Positions 53,751 to 64,000 of a DNA stretch of 64,000 nt are shown here, piece by piece. Source of the stretch: Heterobasidion occidentale (Eukaryota > Basidiomycota > Agaricomycetes > Russulales > Bondarzewiaceae). The notes under the pieces were generated by a model that was given only the letters and a program-made list of their open reading frames with translations, was not told where the DNA came from and did not search any database. A program made the translations under genes and the position numbers. Position 1 is the stretch's first letter. Every line of letters starts with the position of its first letter. The stretch covers positions 1 through 64,000 of the forward strand of contig JBCAQO010000030.1 of assembly GCA_039111635.1 (NCBI GenBank), read 5' to 3'.

Positions 53751-56230
53751 GGCGATGTGGTCATCGCGCCGACGTTCTGATGCCCAAAAGGCTTGAGTTC
53801 GGTTAAGGTTCCTGTACAGGACGTGAAAACATGAAGCACTGTGCACTCCGTACTACATGATCGTTCATTCTGCGCAGCCTACAATGCACAAATGAACCGG
53901 GTAGTATATGACCCTTTGTCGATATCTTTCGTCACCGCGCTGACGTTCGACAAGGTGGATCTATTTGACTGAGGGTGGATGGTCTGTGGCGTCCTCCGTA
54001 TCTTCCAAGGCTTTAGACAGAGAGCGAAATTGTATGCCAGGCAATGTGTCCCGAATACCGTAGTCACTGAAGGAATCCCATATTGTCTTCTTGAAGGTGA
54101 CGAGGAGAAGTATGATCGTGGGATAAATACCCTGATGGTTGACTGAGGTGAGATTATAAGCATCTAGCTAGATATACTCTTACAGATATATGAGCCATTA
54201 TCGGCCATGACCACTGGATGACGAATATGTTTCCAGGAAGCCGGATGAACTCGCAGAAAATAAACACCACCTATGTGATTGTCAAATTCGGTCTCTGGGA
54301 GCACAGAAATCCAACTTACACAAATCAAACAGTAAAGTGCACCAGACTCGATGAGCAGAACTAAAATTTTCTCGGCGTGTGTTCTCTTGACACCCTGTCC
54401 AAGACTGGCTACTATGAACCGTCTTTGCCTCCTAAGAAGAGTGGGTGTTGAAGACAGGCCAAAAAAAGGTTTTTGTGCCACTCACCAGGGGTAAACATGA
54501 TTGAGAAAGTGGTGGCAACGTTAGTCGACAGAAACAGTACCAACCCAACGACCTGCATGTCGGCACACAATACATTATCGAGCGCGATCCCTTGACAGCA
54601 CATCCTACTGATATGCATAAAGAGACTTTCATGCCGAGTAGTCAGAATCGTGCTCAGGAAAAGGCCGAGATTGCTGCTCACCCGCATAACCTGCGATGAG
54701 GAAGCACGACACGACAATCAAAGCAGACTTGTTCCCCTGCCATAACACATACGCCCTCCAGATGATAACACCGTCGGCGAGAATGGGCTGGCAAAGGAGA
54801 CATTAACACGATCGAACAAGATCATACGGGGGGGGCAGAATACGTACATTTATAAAGTATAAGACCTCGATAGACACATACAAAGGATTGCCTGCCTGAT
54901 TCAGTGCGTGGAACGCGCGATCCAGCGATGGTATAGGGTCGGGTGAACCAATATTCTTGATTATCTCGATGAGGTTGACCAGAGACAGTGCCCAGACAGC
55001 ACTCGAGATCACAAACATGCAGAGGGATGTGACCAGCATGACCACCTTCACTCTGGTCTTCGGTTTCTCCCGTCTGATTGCCATCAGCACTCTCGTATAT
55101 CTAAAACAAGAGAAACTCACAAAAGGGCATACGTCGAAAAAAGAATAACGACCACGAAGATGCCTGCTCGAACAACGTACAGATCAGCCTTTGGCTCTGG
55201 TACGTGGTTCGAGATACCTGCCATAGAATAAGGTCTGGAATATGACACCGACAGTCGCGCCGGTCATAAACGCGACGATGACTGGGTGAGGGCTGTGGTC
55301 GTTCAAATCCATCTAGCAGATCGGGTGTTGACTTGACAGCGGGGAAAATGGGGGAGGGGTCTGAGATGCAGAGAAGTGAGAGGTGCAAGTACATAGGCTA
55401 ATTACATCTCCGATGTGTTCGAAAGCTGTCCGGGACAGTTCGATACTGCTGATGCCACAGAAAACGGCGCGACCCATGACTGGACCGATTGAAAATGGAT
55501 GCTTATTTGATCCGAGTCCAACAGCGTGAAAAATACCCCTGTCATCGAAATGGAGGTCATTCAGCCCAAAAGGAATGTAAAAATGGAGATATTTGCCCTC
55601 GTCACAGAAGGATCGGCGAAAGCTGTCAAGTGGCTGGTCCTGTGTTCGCATCCGATTCTAGACGCCGTCGCAATTTACGCGCATTGCCAGAATTAGAATC
55701 AAAGCTACTGCCCTCACCGCCTGCGCTGCAAAGAAAGATCACAGTGCCGCGTCATGATTGTCCGCACAGCAAGTCATCGCCAAAGCTCCACTGAGCGAAA
55801 AAAATTCCAGTGACGTGACATCGAGCGACGACCGGGTCGTAGCGGGAGGAGAAAGATTGACGCCAGGAAGAAGACAGCGTCCACCGCTTGACGTTTTTCG
55901 CGACTAGGGAGTTGGGAGGGCGAAATGCGAGGTCGAAAATGTTAGGCCTCCGTGACGATTGCCGCTAGCTCGAGCACCACGACAGCTCACCTGTCGGTGC
56001 TCGAGTCAGCGTCAACTGTCGGCCACCACGTTACGACGACGCTTTGATTAAGCTTCACGACAACTTTGAGCACAAACCTGTAGGAGTGCGAGCATATCAA
56101 CATCAGCACTAAAACATAGCGAAGAACTCGTTGGCATGATCCGGAGGGGAGACAAATAAAAGGTTTCACAGATTTCAGTCTCAGATCCCGCGGCGCACGT
56201 TCGTCTGCTTCCGCAGATCCAACAATAACA
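53751..56230. repeat. Tandem duplication, unit 2
   Basis: Second copy of the unit at 51143-53740, same orientation. It contains the member 4 gene and the near-identical block at 55995-56123. Confidence 0.85.
53961..55312 (-). CDS. Multi-pass membrane protein, Agaricomycete family, member 4
   Basis: Duplicate of member 3. It starts MDLNDHSPHPVIVAFMTGAT at 55312 and stops at 53963-53961. Same exon order: VGVIFQTLFYG, IFVVVILFSTYALL, VVMLVTSLCMFVISSAVWAL, a LADGVIIWRAYVLW signature near 54760, LVLFLSTNVATTFSIMFT, RRFIVASLGQ..LVLLIESGALYC, and IYPTIILLLVTFKKTIWDS. The first intron has the same GC donor as member 3, so the GT-to-GC change predates the duplication. The frame appears intact. Function unknown. 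Confidence 0.75.
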
Positions 56231-56639
56231 AGCCGTCTGATTCGCCAACCTCGAACCGCTATCGACACAAACACACACACAAGAAAAAACACATAAGGAT
56301 CGGAAGATGTCCATGCAGCGCGACGCGCACACCGTCCCTCGGCGCCGTCGCCGTCGTCGACGCACACACGTAGTAGTAGCGATAGTAATAGTCGTAGCAG
56401 TACACTAAAAAGCCGTATACCCTAACCTAAATACATAATCAACAACACCGCCGTTCAACCTCCCTGCCCTGCCCATCCACCCGCGCCTCCTCCCACGAAC
56501 GCGCCCACGCACTGTACTATACTGTACGCTCACCAAACAAACAACGCGCTATATATCTACACAAAAAGAAAGAATCGGAAGCGATCACTCACGGCGCCGC
56601 CAGCAGCCCGCCTACGCGCGCGCGCGCCGAGGGGCCGCT
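56231..56639. other. Intergenic region
   Basis: 3' flank of the TVP38 gene, with short simple repeats: a cacacacaca run at about 56270 and tag/cgt triplet tracts on 56340-56400. No gene seen. Confidence 0.5.
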
Positions 56640-59600
56640 TCACTGCGGCCCCGTCGTGGTATAACTCGGCGGCGGCGGCGACGTCGCGTACTGCCGCGCG
56701 GAGTACGCCTGGCCCTGGGCGCTGTACGCGCCGAGCCCTGCCACGTTCCCAGACGCCTGGTGCAGCGGTCGATGCTGCTGCTGCTGCTGCTGCTGCTGTT
56801 GTTGTTGTGGATGCTGTTGCTGGGGGAACGGCGGCGTCGGCAGCGTAGCGGATGCAGATGCTGATACAGACTCGAGCGGGTACGCCGCGTACTGCGCCGT
56901 TGATGGGGTATAGGGCACCGACGCCGCGGGGGCAGCGTACGGCGCCGGCGCGAACTGCGCGACGGGCGACGTGGAGGTCATGTAGGGGGAGACGGAGACG
57001 GGGGCAGGAGCATACGCGGAGGACGCATATGGCGCCGTCGCGGGTCCCGCAGCCGCGAACGGTTGTGGCGAAGCGTATGACGCGTACTGTGCCTGGGGTT
57101 GGGACTGCGAGTGCGCCAATCCAGGCGGCGACGTCGTCCTCGCGCGCGGGGCATACACCTGGGCCTGGGCCGAAGCCCCAGTCCCGGCCCTATCCGGCTC
57201 CCTCCGATGCCCAAATGTCACCGAGTCGTTGCTCATCTGCCTCACGGGGATCCTCCCGTCTGCCCTCGGACTCGCCGGGTACTCCACGCCCACCTCCTCC
57301 GCGCCTGCACCCGCACCTGACCGCTTATACCTCCTCCCGTCCGCACCGTACCCGCCGCCGCCCTCCGTCCTGAAAGTCGGAATGCGATCGGGCGCGGCTG
57401 CGCGCGGGTCGCCCGCGTACCCCACAGCGCGTCCATGCGCGTCCCACTGCTGGTGTTGCACCTGGGACTCGGGGTCTGCAGAAAAGGTCCGCGCGGAGGG
57501 TGCGTGCAACGGGATGTCGGACTCCGAGCCGCGTGGGTTGAAAGTCGTGCCGGAGGAGGCCGCAAAGGCCGAATTGCCGTAGATTTCGAGCTTGTTCTGC
57601 CTGCGGGTGAGGAAAGAAAGCGTTCATAAAAATCGAACAGCCAGGAATGCAGGGGGCAGAGAGCGCAGGGACGTACCGGGCCTTGCGCCGGTCATGAATG
57701 ACCGCATGCCGGACCTTGCCCATCTGTCGGTAGATATACCACATAGCGACGATAGTGATAATGAACGTGAGCGCGAGCACAACGTCACTGATGATCTTCT
57801 GCTCCGTCGTCTCAGCTAACCGCGGCAGCAAGTCGCAGAACGAAGTGAAAATTCGTCAATTCCATCGTGCGAATGCGAGGAGGAGAGAGAGAAAACGCAC
57901 TGCCAGCGCCCTCGAGCAGCACACCGAGGTACACGGTGACGAACTGCTTCGGCAAGGAGAGGATAGCAGCAAGCGAGAACGTGATGATGCCCATGCCACA
58001 CGTGGAGAAGATCGCGGTCGTGACTGCGAGCGGATCGATTTATTCCCGACCATCCATACGTGTTTTTGCGATCGCCAAGATGCCAGAGCCACAGGTCAGA
58101 CACGCATACAGACAACTCGAGATGGACACGCACAGTGTCCAGGGATGGCGCTCAGCCGCGCAATAAGCGCAATCTTGAAGCCGCCTTCGCGCACGACACG
58201 CGCGAGGCACGCGTACTGTATGTTCGTCTTCTCGAGCTTCTCGCCTCGCGCGCGGCAGCAGTACTTGAACGCGCTGCGTGGCGTCGATCGAGAGGGGAAC
58301 ATGCGGTACAGAACACGCGGAACCGAGGCGACAAGGCACGGAGAATCAAACAAAGGGGGTTGATGAGCACAATGTGAAATTCGAGAGAGCGAGAAAACAA
58401 TAAAGTGAAGTCCAATGAAGACAAGAAAAAAAACACAAAAGTCAAGGCAGGGAGTGTGAAAAGCACGCACTAGAAGTTGCCTACTTCGCCGATGAAGGTG
58501 CCGGCCGCGACGATGGCGAAGCCAATCCAGAGGCCCCAAACGACGCCGCAGAGGATGGCGACAATTTCATGACCGAAGAGCTATGTGCGTACATGAAGTC
58601 AGACGTTGATTGTCATTAGGATCAAAGATGCTTTCGGGAACATCGAAATAGGCAAACGGGTGAAGACAGTAGAAAAGGAGTCAGGACTCAGCAGTCATCA
58701 ATCAACGGCCAATAGCGAACATGTAAAAGGCCGCAAGTGGAAGGTAGTGAGAAAGGCGGAAGCGATGTTGTTTGAGTACGATGTTCATCAAGGGCCAGAT
58801 CGGATGTATGCGCATATGCTCGTATGGGGACATCGGTGATGGTGGCTGATGAACACCAGAGATGCGGCTGTGCGCGTGGCTGTGCCACTGGAATACGGGT
58901 AGAGGACGAGGGACTCACGGGTGGGAAGGAAATGACGAAGAGGATGGCGATGGGAATAGTCCATCCGGCGGGCAAACTATGTGCAAAGTCAGAAAAAAGG
59001 GGTAAATCGAGATCGGACGGTGAAGAGGGGCGAGTGAACATTGGGCAGGCGAGCAGATTCTTGTGGCTTGAAGGATGACGATAAACAGGCGAGACGGATG
59101 GATGAGGTGGTAGCGAGGATGGTGATGATGAAGACAGCCACCGCAAGGGGGGAAGAAGGCAGTCAAAAACGAAAGACCAAAAGACTCACTTGTGCATCCA
59201 GTTGGCAGCGGGCGTGAGCCAGTGTACGATTTGTTTATGATAGATGGTGATGAGGGCAGTGAGAACGCCGATGATAGTCAGACCGACGTAGTACCCTATA
59301 GCGCCCGGACGCAACACACAGTACGAACACAACACCGCCAGTCGCCAGTTCCAGATTGGTTCAATGCCACAAGAGGATATGAAAGGACGGGGACGCACAT
59401 AGCCACTCCTTTCGAATCCAGAATCTCCAGCTCAAGAGCGTCTTCCAGTCGAGAAGGCTGTCGCGGGCGAGCTCTGCAGCCTCGCTCGGGGTTGGACTGG
59501 GCGTACGCGAAATCCTGCGCGGATCGAGGTCGCCCTCGCCCTTATCCTTGTTTCTATTTACACTGCCACCACTTAGGCCATTGTTGTAGTTGCTATTGAC

Positions 59601-59708
59601 ATCGACGGTGCTGGAAGAGTTGAGGGCGTATGTAGTGCCGTTACCGTTGGGAGGGTAGAGGTATCCGCTGGAGCTGGGGCCGCCATATGCCGGATATGGG
59701 GAGGACAT
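56640..59708 (-). CDS. TVP38/TMEM64-family Golgi membrane protein (VTT/DedA domain)
   Basis: Late-Golgi membrane protein family with a VTT (SNARE-associated/DedA) domain; members are thought to act in lipid scrambling or vesicle traffic. The start MSSPYPAYGG at 59708 opens a disordered cytosolic stretch, then WYYVGLTIIGVLTALITIYH, LPAGWTIPIAILFVISFPP and the domain core LFGHEIVAILCGVVWGLWIG with AAGTFIGEVGNFY. It continues with GFKIALIARLSAIPGH, a TTAIFSTCGMG..LSLPKQFVTVYLGV segment and the last helix VLALTFIITIVAMWYIYRQM. Eight or more exons with GTGAGT/GTGCGT donors. The C-terminal 320 residues are a long disordered Ala/Pro/Ser/Tyr-rich extension with an 11-Gln run near 56785; this is much longer than in yeast Tvp38. 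Confidence 0.85.
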
Positions 59709-61066
59709 GGTGGTCGTGAAGAGAGAGATGTAAGAGGGGTTGAAAGAGAGAGGTGAGGGAGACCCAGGGGGCTCCAGACGAGGGAGGGGAAGGAGAGCAA
59801 GGCGAAGTGTGGTCCTCTCGACGCAGTCCAATTCCTCCACAGGCGCCAACACCGCCGCCACCCAGAACGGCTATTCGTTCCCACGCCTAGATCCTCGCCT
59901 CTGCATCGCCCCCTCCGATGAGTCAATTGTCTTGCTCTTCCCGTCGACGAACACTTACCCTCCGACGCTTTTCATAGATTTCTCCACGGCCTCTGTTCCC
60001 CGCTCTTTGCTGTGCTCTTTCTTCCTCCCATACTAATCTCGTCGATGCGCAGCAGCACGATATCTTCTCAGCACGTCTCCGACTCCTCGACCTCCTTCCC
60101 CACAAACCCATCTGCATCCGTCTCTTCGTCCAATCCTGTCAGCCGCACTCTGGATCCCATGGATATGCCCGTGGAAAACCGAGCTCTTCTGAGCGTGCTG
60201 TATCCGAGTCTTTGGTGCCCATAGGGACCGGAACGCCCCTCCCGCTGCTCTCGTACATGCTGCTTACCATACCAGGCGACCAAACTGCCAGTCCTGCCCC
60301 CTAGCTATGCGGCCACCTGCATCATCCATCAGCGCACCAGCGCTTCCACGTACTGGCCAGTAGGGAGACGCAGAGTGCACGTAGCCACTGCGTAGCCATC
60401 GGGGTCTCGAGGGACACGTTCCACGACCATCACAGTCGCGCGTCCGCGCTTCCATTTCGTATCTTCTTTCGCTTTTGATTTTGTCGCGCGCTCGATGACT
60501 GAGGAACCGGAGCGACAAAAATAGATCCCACTACCTCGCGTTAATTATACGTCTGATTTGTGAGCGCGTTCGGGATCCAGCGCGGCCTGTGCTCATGCGC
60601 AACCTGAACTGCGTAATCGTGCTTGTGTTTGCGCATCTGGCGGTCCGAGGTGCTTCGTAGATCTTGACCTGCTCGCAGCGCGTGGCTATACCAGTCTTTT
60701 TCAACATCTCACGCCACGTACACACAATATGTCCAAAGTTCGCACGCAGCATCAGATTTGTATCGGTAAGTATGGTTTCCACTCGTCCACCGCTTCACTT
60801 CATCACGACAGATGCATCGACTTACCTCTGAGCAGTACACCTCTCGAAAAAAAACACATCCTTGACCATCTGCTTGAGGTAGGCGCCGTGGCCGCCGTTG
60901 GCCATCTATTTATACCTCGGCTCCCTGTGTGCAGTAGGCAATCGGGTTGTGGTGGCGGCCGAGTCAGCACCACCAATTGAACTCGACCTGCGTCTAGCTT
61001 TTTGCTAGATGCGATTTATTCGTCTTCTCATTGATTAGCGCCTACGCAACGCAGCGCGCCGAACTC
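59709..61066. other. Intergenic region without a supported gene
   Basis: 1.36 kb between the TVP38 start and the end of the CHAT gene. Frames of 60-98 codons only; none has a recognisable domain. A minus-strand 83-codon frame at 60531-60782 (METILTDTNLMLRANFGHIV) is the most protein-like, but stands alone. Confidence 0.45.
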
Positions 61067-64000
61067 CTACAACCCATAATGGACGAACGGCACCCAGCGC
61101 GCAAAATTTTCGTTGCTGTGGTCCTCACGAAGCTTCTTGACTGCAAGGTGGAGCGCTCGAGCGGCTTGCGTGGTGTCGGGAGCCGAGCCCTCTTGATGGC
61201 CCTGGAGGAGATGGCCGTAAAACGTATCTGCAATCCTGGGGCCGTCGTCATCAGCGATCGACCTGTCCCAACGTCAGATTAGCTCGAGGACACCGGACGA
61301 ATCGAGAACGATGCATGCCACATGGTAGCCACCACTCCGCGGAACCCAGCGAACATCATTGTCGCCGCGAGATGCATGGCTTCGTCGGGAATCTGTCCGT
61401 CCCCCGTACCCGTTTGACACGCACTGAGAAATGCCAGAGAGGCGTTTGGCAGAGACTGCGTCATGATCTTCGACACCTTCAAGGGACCATCATTGAGAAG
61501 AAGCATGCTCGACAGGGGATCGCCTGGGATTTGAACGCCGTGACATGCCAAGTGACAAATAGAAACGTGCGGAAGGTGGGAGAGGACAGCGTCAACGTCG
61601 GACGGCGGACAGTCTTTCGCGCCTAATTTGATGAGAGAAAAACTCGATGCACGTCTCTCGATTTGACGCATTTCTTCGTGGGTTTTGGCTAAGGGGGCCT
61701 GACCCTCGGTTTCAGGCTGTATGGCGACTAGCATCTTGAAGGAATCCGCATTCGGAGGAGCTAGGGGAACAAGGAGCGAGCTCAGCGTGGGCGTGTAGGA
61801 CGACACCATGTATTTTGACGTATCATCGGGAGCGCCTAACCTGGCATCGTAAACTCCAGCAGCATGGATCGGGAGAAAAGCAAACGGCCCCGTTGGGCAC
61901 CACCACACACGCGGAGGGGTTTCAGATTTCTGCATAGCATAGAAAGTTGAATGCAGCGGTATGTTATGTCTGTTGCGATACAATCTCACCTCGAGCTTCA
62001 AACTGTGAATTACTGGTTGAACCAAGAACGTCCAAAGTGTTGCTAGAACATTGCGGAATATATCATCGGCGTTTTGAATCTTGTGAGTTCGTCGTCGTCC
62101 GGCTCTCCGATCCTGTGTCATGAGCACAGGATCGCGAGCGACTTGCACTTTCTTCACAAGATTTTCCAGAGGGGCCTGGATTTCCTCCGCAAATGAATAA
62201 AGCCTGCCAGTTGATGCACAGTGAATGGAATTGGCAAGAACTGCTATATCATGGCTAGTCAGCTTAGTAGAAAGTCGAACATGCTCCACACCGGTGGACG
62301 TGATTATGAGTGCATCGCATGAAGACGTGGCGGAATTGACGAGGACGATGGGACCGTGTGCAGCAGCCCTCTTCAACGATCGAAATTTCTTCGGACGCAA
62401 AAAGTCGTCAAAGCCTTCTAAGGCTCGAACTCGGTCCAACGTTGCCACCCAGTCATCACTGAGCTGGCGGAACTGTACTGCCTTGGTCTCTGTCGTCATC
62501 GCTCGTCGTACATCGTCGTGGGCCATCCGAGAAACCTCGGAGATTGAGCTCTGCTCGAGAGCGCGGGAGACGTCGCGCAGGTGGTGCGCAAGCTCTGGAC
62601 AGGATTGCTGAAGGTCGTCAAATGATGTTCGAAGTTGCAGGGCATGTGTCCAGAAGATGGATCTGCCTCCTTCGAGTATCTCAACAGCCTGTTCGAATTG
62701 TCCTAAGCGAATAGCGCAAGCCGCAGCACGATTGGCAAGTGCAGTGGGCCCGAGGCGGTCGGCAAGTAGTCGATGGCGCGAATTTATGTCCGAAGCCAGC
62801 ATCGCGACCTGAGGAAGGAGTTGAACGGCCGCCAGGTAGGCTTCCATAGCAGATACGTGCTTGGCATTATCTGCGTACATCGCCCACACCTGAGCAGCAT
62901 TCAAGCGATCTAGCAGGGGTCCTGGCTCCGACGTCATTGCAACGTGGAAGAAATGCATCGCGATGTCCAGAAAGGACTTGTCGTCTAACTTTCTTGACTT
63001 CTGACAGAGATATGAAGCGAGTGTTGCCAGACAGAAGCATCGAGCAGGATGTGATACAGGCAAAAGCGCGAGGGCTTCCTGTTGAAGGACAATTGCTTCC
63101 TCGAGGTCATCCACTTGTCCACTCCGCTGGAACCGCGTTGAAAGCGCCATCGCGAAATTGCTCAACAAGCTCGGTCGATCGGGATGTGGAGTAGGGCGGA
63201 GAGAAATGGCTTCCTGGTGAAGCAAGATCGCCTCTTCGAGATCATCTGTCTGATCTTTCCACGCGTATCGTGTCCAAAGTGCAACTGCGAGATTGCTCAA
63301 CGAGCAAGAACGATAAGGGTGTGGTGCAGGGCGAATCGTCAGGGCTTCTCGATGAAGCAAGATGGCCTCTTCGAGGTCACCCACCTGATCTTTCTGCTTG
63401 AATCGTATCGAAAGCATATTGGCGAGGTTATCCAACGAGATAGATCGATCAGAATGTAAGGCAGGGCGGAGCTTAAGGGCTTCCCGTAGAAGTAAAATAG
63501 CTTCGTCAAGATCATCCACCTGATGCTTATGCTTGAACCGGGTCGAAAGTGAAATTGCGAGGTTGGCCAACAGGCTCGAACGTATATCGGGATGTGGGGC
63601 TAGGGACAGCTGGAGGGCTTCCCGGTACAGCGATATCGCCTCTTCGAGATCGCCCACCTGACCTTTCTGATCAAATCGCGTTGAAAGCGCATCTGCAAGG
63701 TTGTTCAACGAGCTGAAATGCTCAGAGCGTTGCGTAGGGCGGAGAATGAGAGCCTCCCGTTGAAGCAAAATTGCCTCCTCGAGGTCATCTACTTGACCTT
63801 TCTGTCCAAATCGCATCAAAAGCGCGATTGCCAAATTGTCCAGCGAGCGATATGAATCAGGATTTGGGGCAGGGCGCAGCAATAGGGACTCCCGGTGAAG
63901 CAAAATTGTCTCTTCAAGGTCATTCGTATGACCTACATGCTTGAATCGTGTCAGAAGTGCAATTGCGAGGTTGTTCAACAAGCTCGGACGGTCAGGATTT
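61067..64000 (-). CDS. TPR-repeat CHAT-domain protein (5' end outside window)
   Basis: The large exon (window edge to 61319) and the last exon (61262-61067) give a C-terminal part of about 960 residues. Seven TPR-like repeats of about 45 aa (consensus SLxNLAxALxTRFxQKxQVD then DLEEAILLxREAL..RP) fill 63981-63050 and continue upstream. A helical linker follows, then the CHAT protease-like domain: PTGPFAFLPIHAAG, HVSICHLACHG with the catalytic His and ASLAFLSACQTG with the catalytic Cys, then EAMHLAATMMFAGFRGVVAT. The last exon restores the conserved end WSIADDDGPRIAD ... FARWVPFVHYGL. The intron (61263-61318) must begin with GC to keep the Trp. CHAT proteases are caspase relatives; in fungi this architecture is common and often tied to NLR-type recognition or cell death, which is inference here. 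An N-terminal effector or NTPase domain may lie outside. Confidence 0.9.

Overview
The window is nuclear DNA of a basidiomycete fungus, most likely an Agaricomycete. The evidence is the many 50-60 nt spliceosomal introns, FunK1-type kinases, a TPR-CHAT protein, intron-containing tRNA genes, and an Agaricomycete-style multi-pass membrane protein family. Coordinates of spliced genes run from first to last coding base; introns were read by eye from splice signals, frame continuity and protein family conservation.

Layout. 1-5 kb: two tandem paralogous C2H2 zinc-finger genes on the minus strand, then decayed fragments of the DNA polymerase delta catalytic gene and of a HAM1-like (DUF4449) gene joined head to head. 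6.7-12.8 kb: two plus-strand members of a multi-TM family. 13.2-17.6 kb: an intact LIS1/PAC1 dynein regulator (438 aa, 10 exons) and a secreted PI-PLC X-domain protein (305 aa) with a predicted 5-nt microexon. 18-35.2 kb: a decayed Helitron whose RepHel gene is split by a nearly pristine 10.7 kb Ty3/gypsy chromovirus on the minus strand (22076-32812; gag, pol, an extra ORF, two almost identical LTRs, 5-bp target duplication). 35-37 kb: repeat-rich Helitron-terminus-like DNA. 37-50 kb: housekeeping and accessory genes: tRNA-Cys, a RING-finger gene, two paralogous FunK1 kinases (one lacking the DFG aspartate), a CIR_N/LENG1-like gene, tRNA-Tyr and ERV41. 50-51 kb: orphan retroelement gag ORFs. 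51-56 kb: a 2.5 kb tandem duplication, each unit carrying a minus-strand multi-TM gene. 56.6-59.7 kb: a TVP38/TMEM64 membrane protein. 61-64 kb: the 3' part of a TPR-CHAT gene that runs off the window.

The conserved genes are unlinked in function: nuclear migration, lipid cleavage, ER-Golgi traffic and Golgi membrane. The accessory layer (C2H2 pair, four multi-TM genes, FunK1 pair, CHAT gene, nested transposons) shows local duplication and decay. The strongest unusual signals are the retrotransposon self-priming arrangement (TATA box, predicted transcript start and complementary primer site all line up), its gag frame that is open upstream of the first AUG of the transcript, its third ORF with a second overlapping frame, the 5-nt microexon, and several predicted GC-AG introns.
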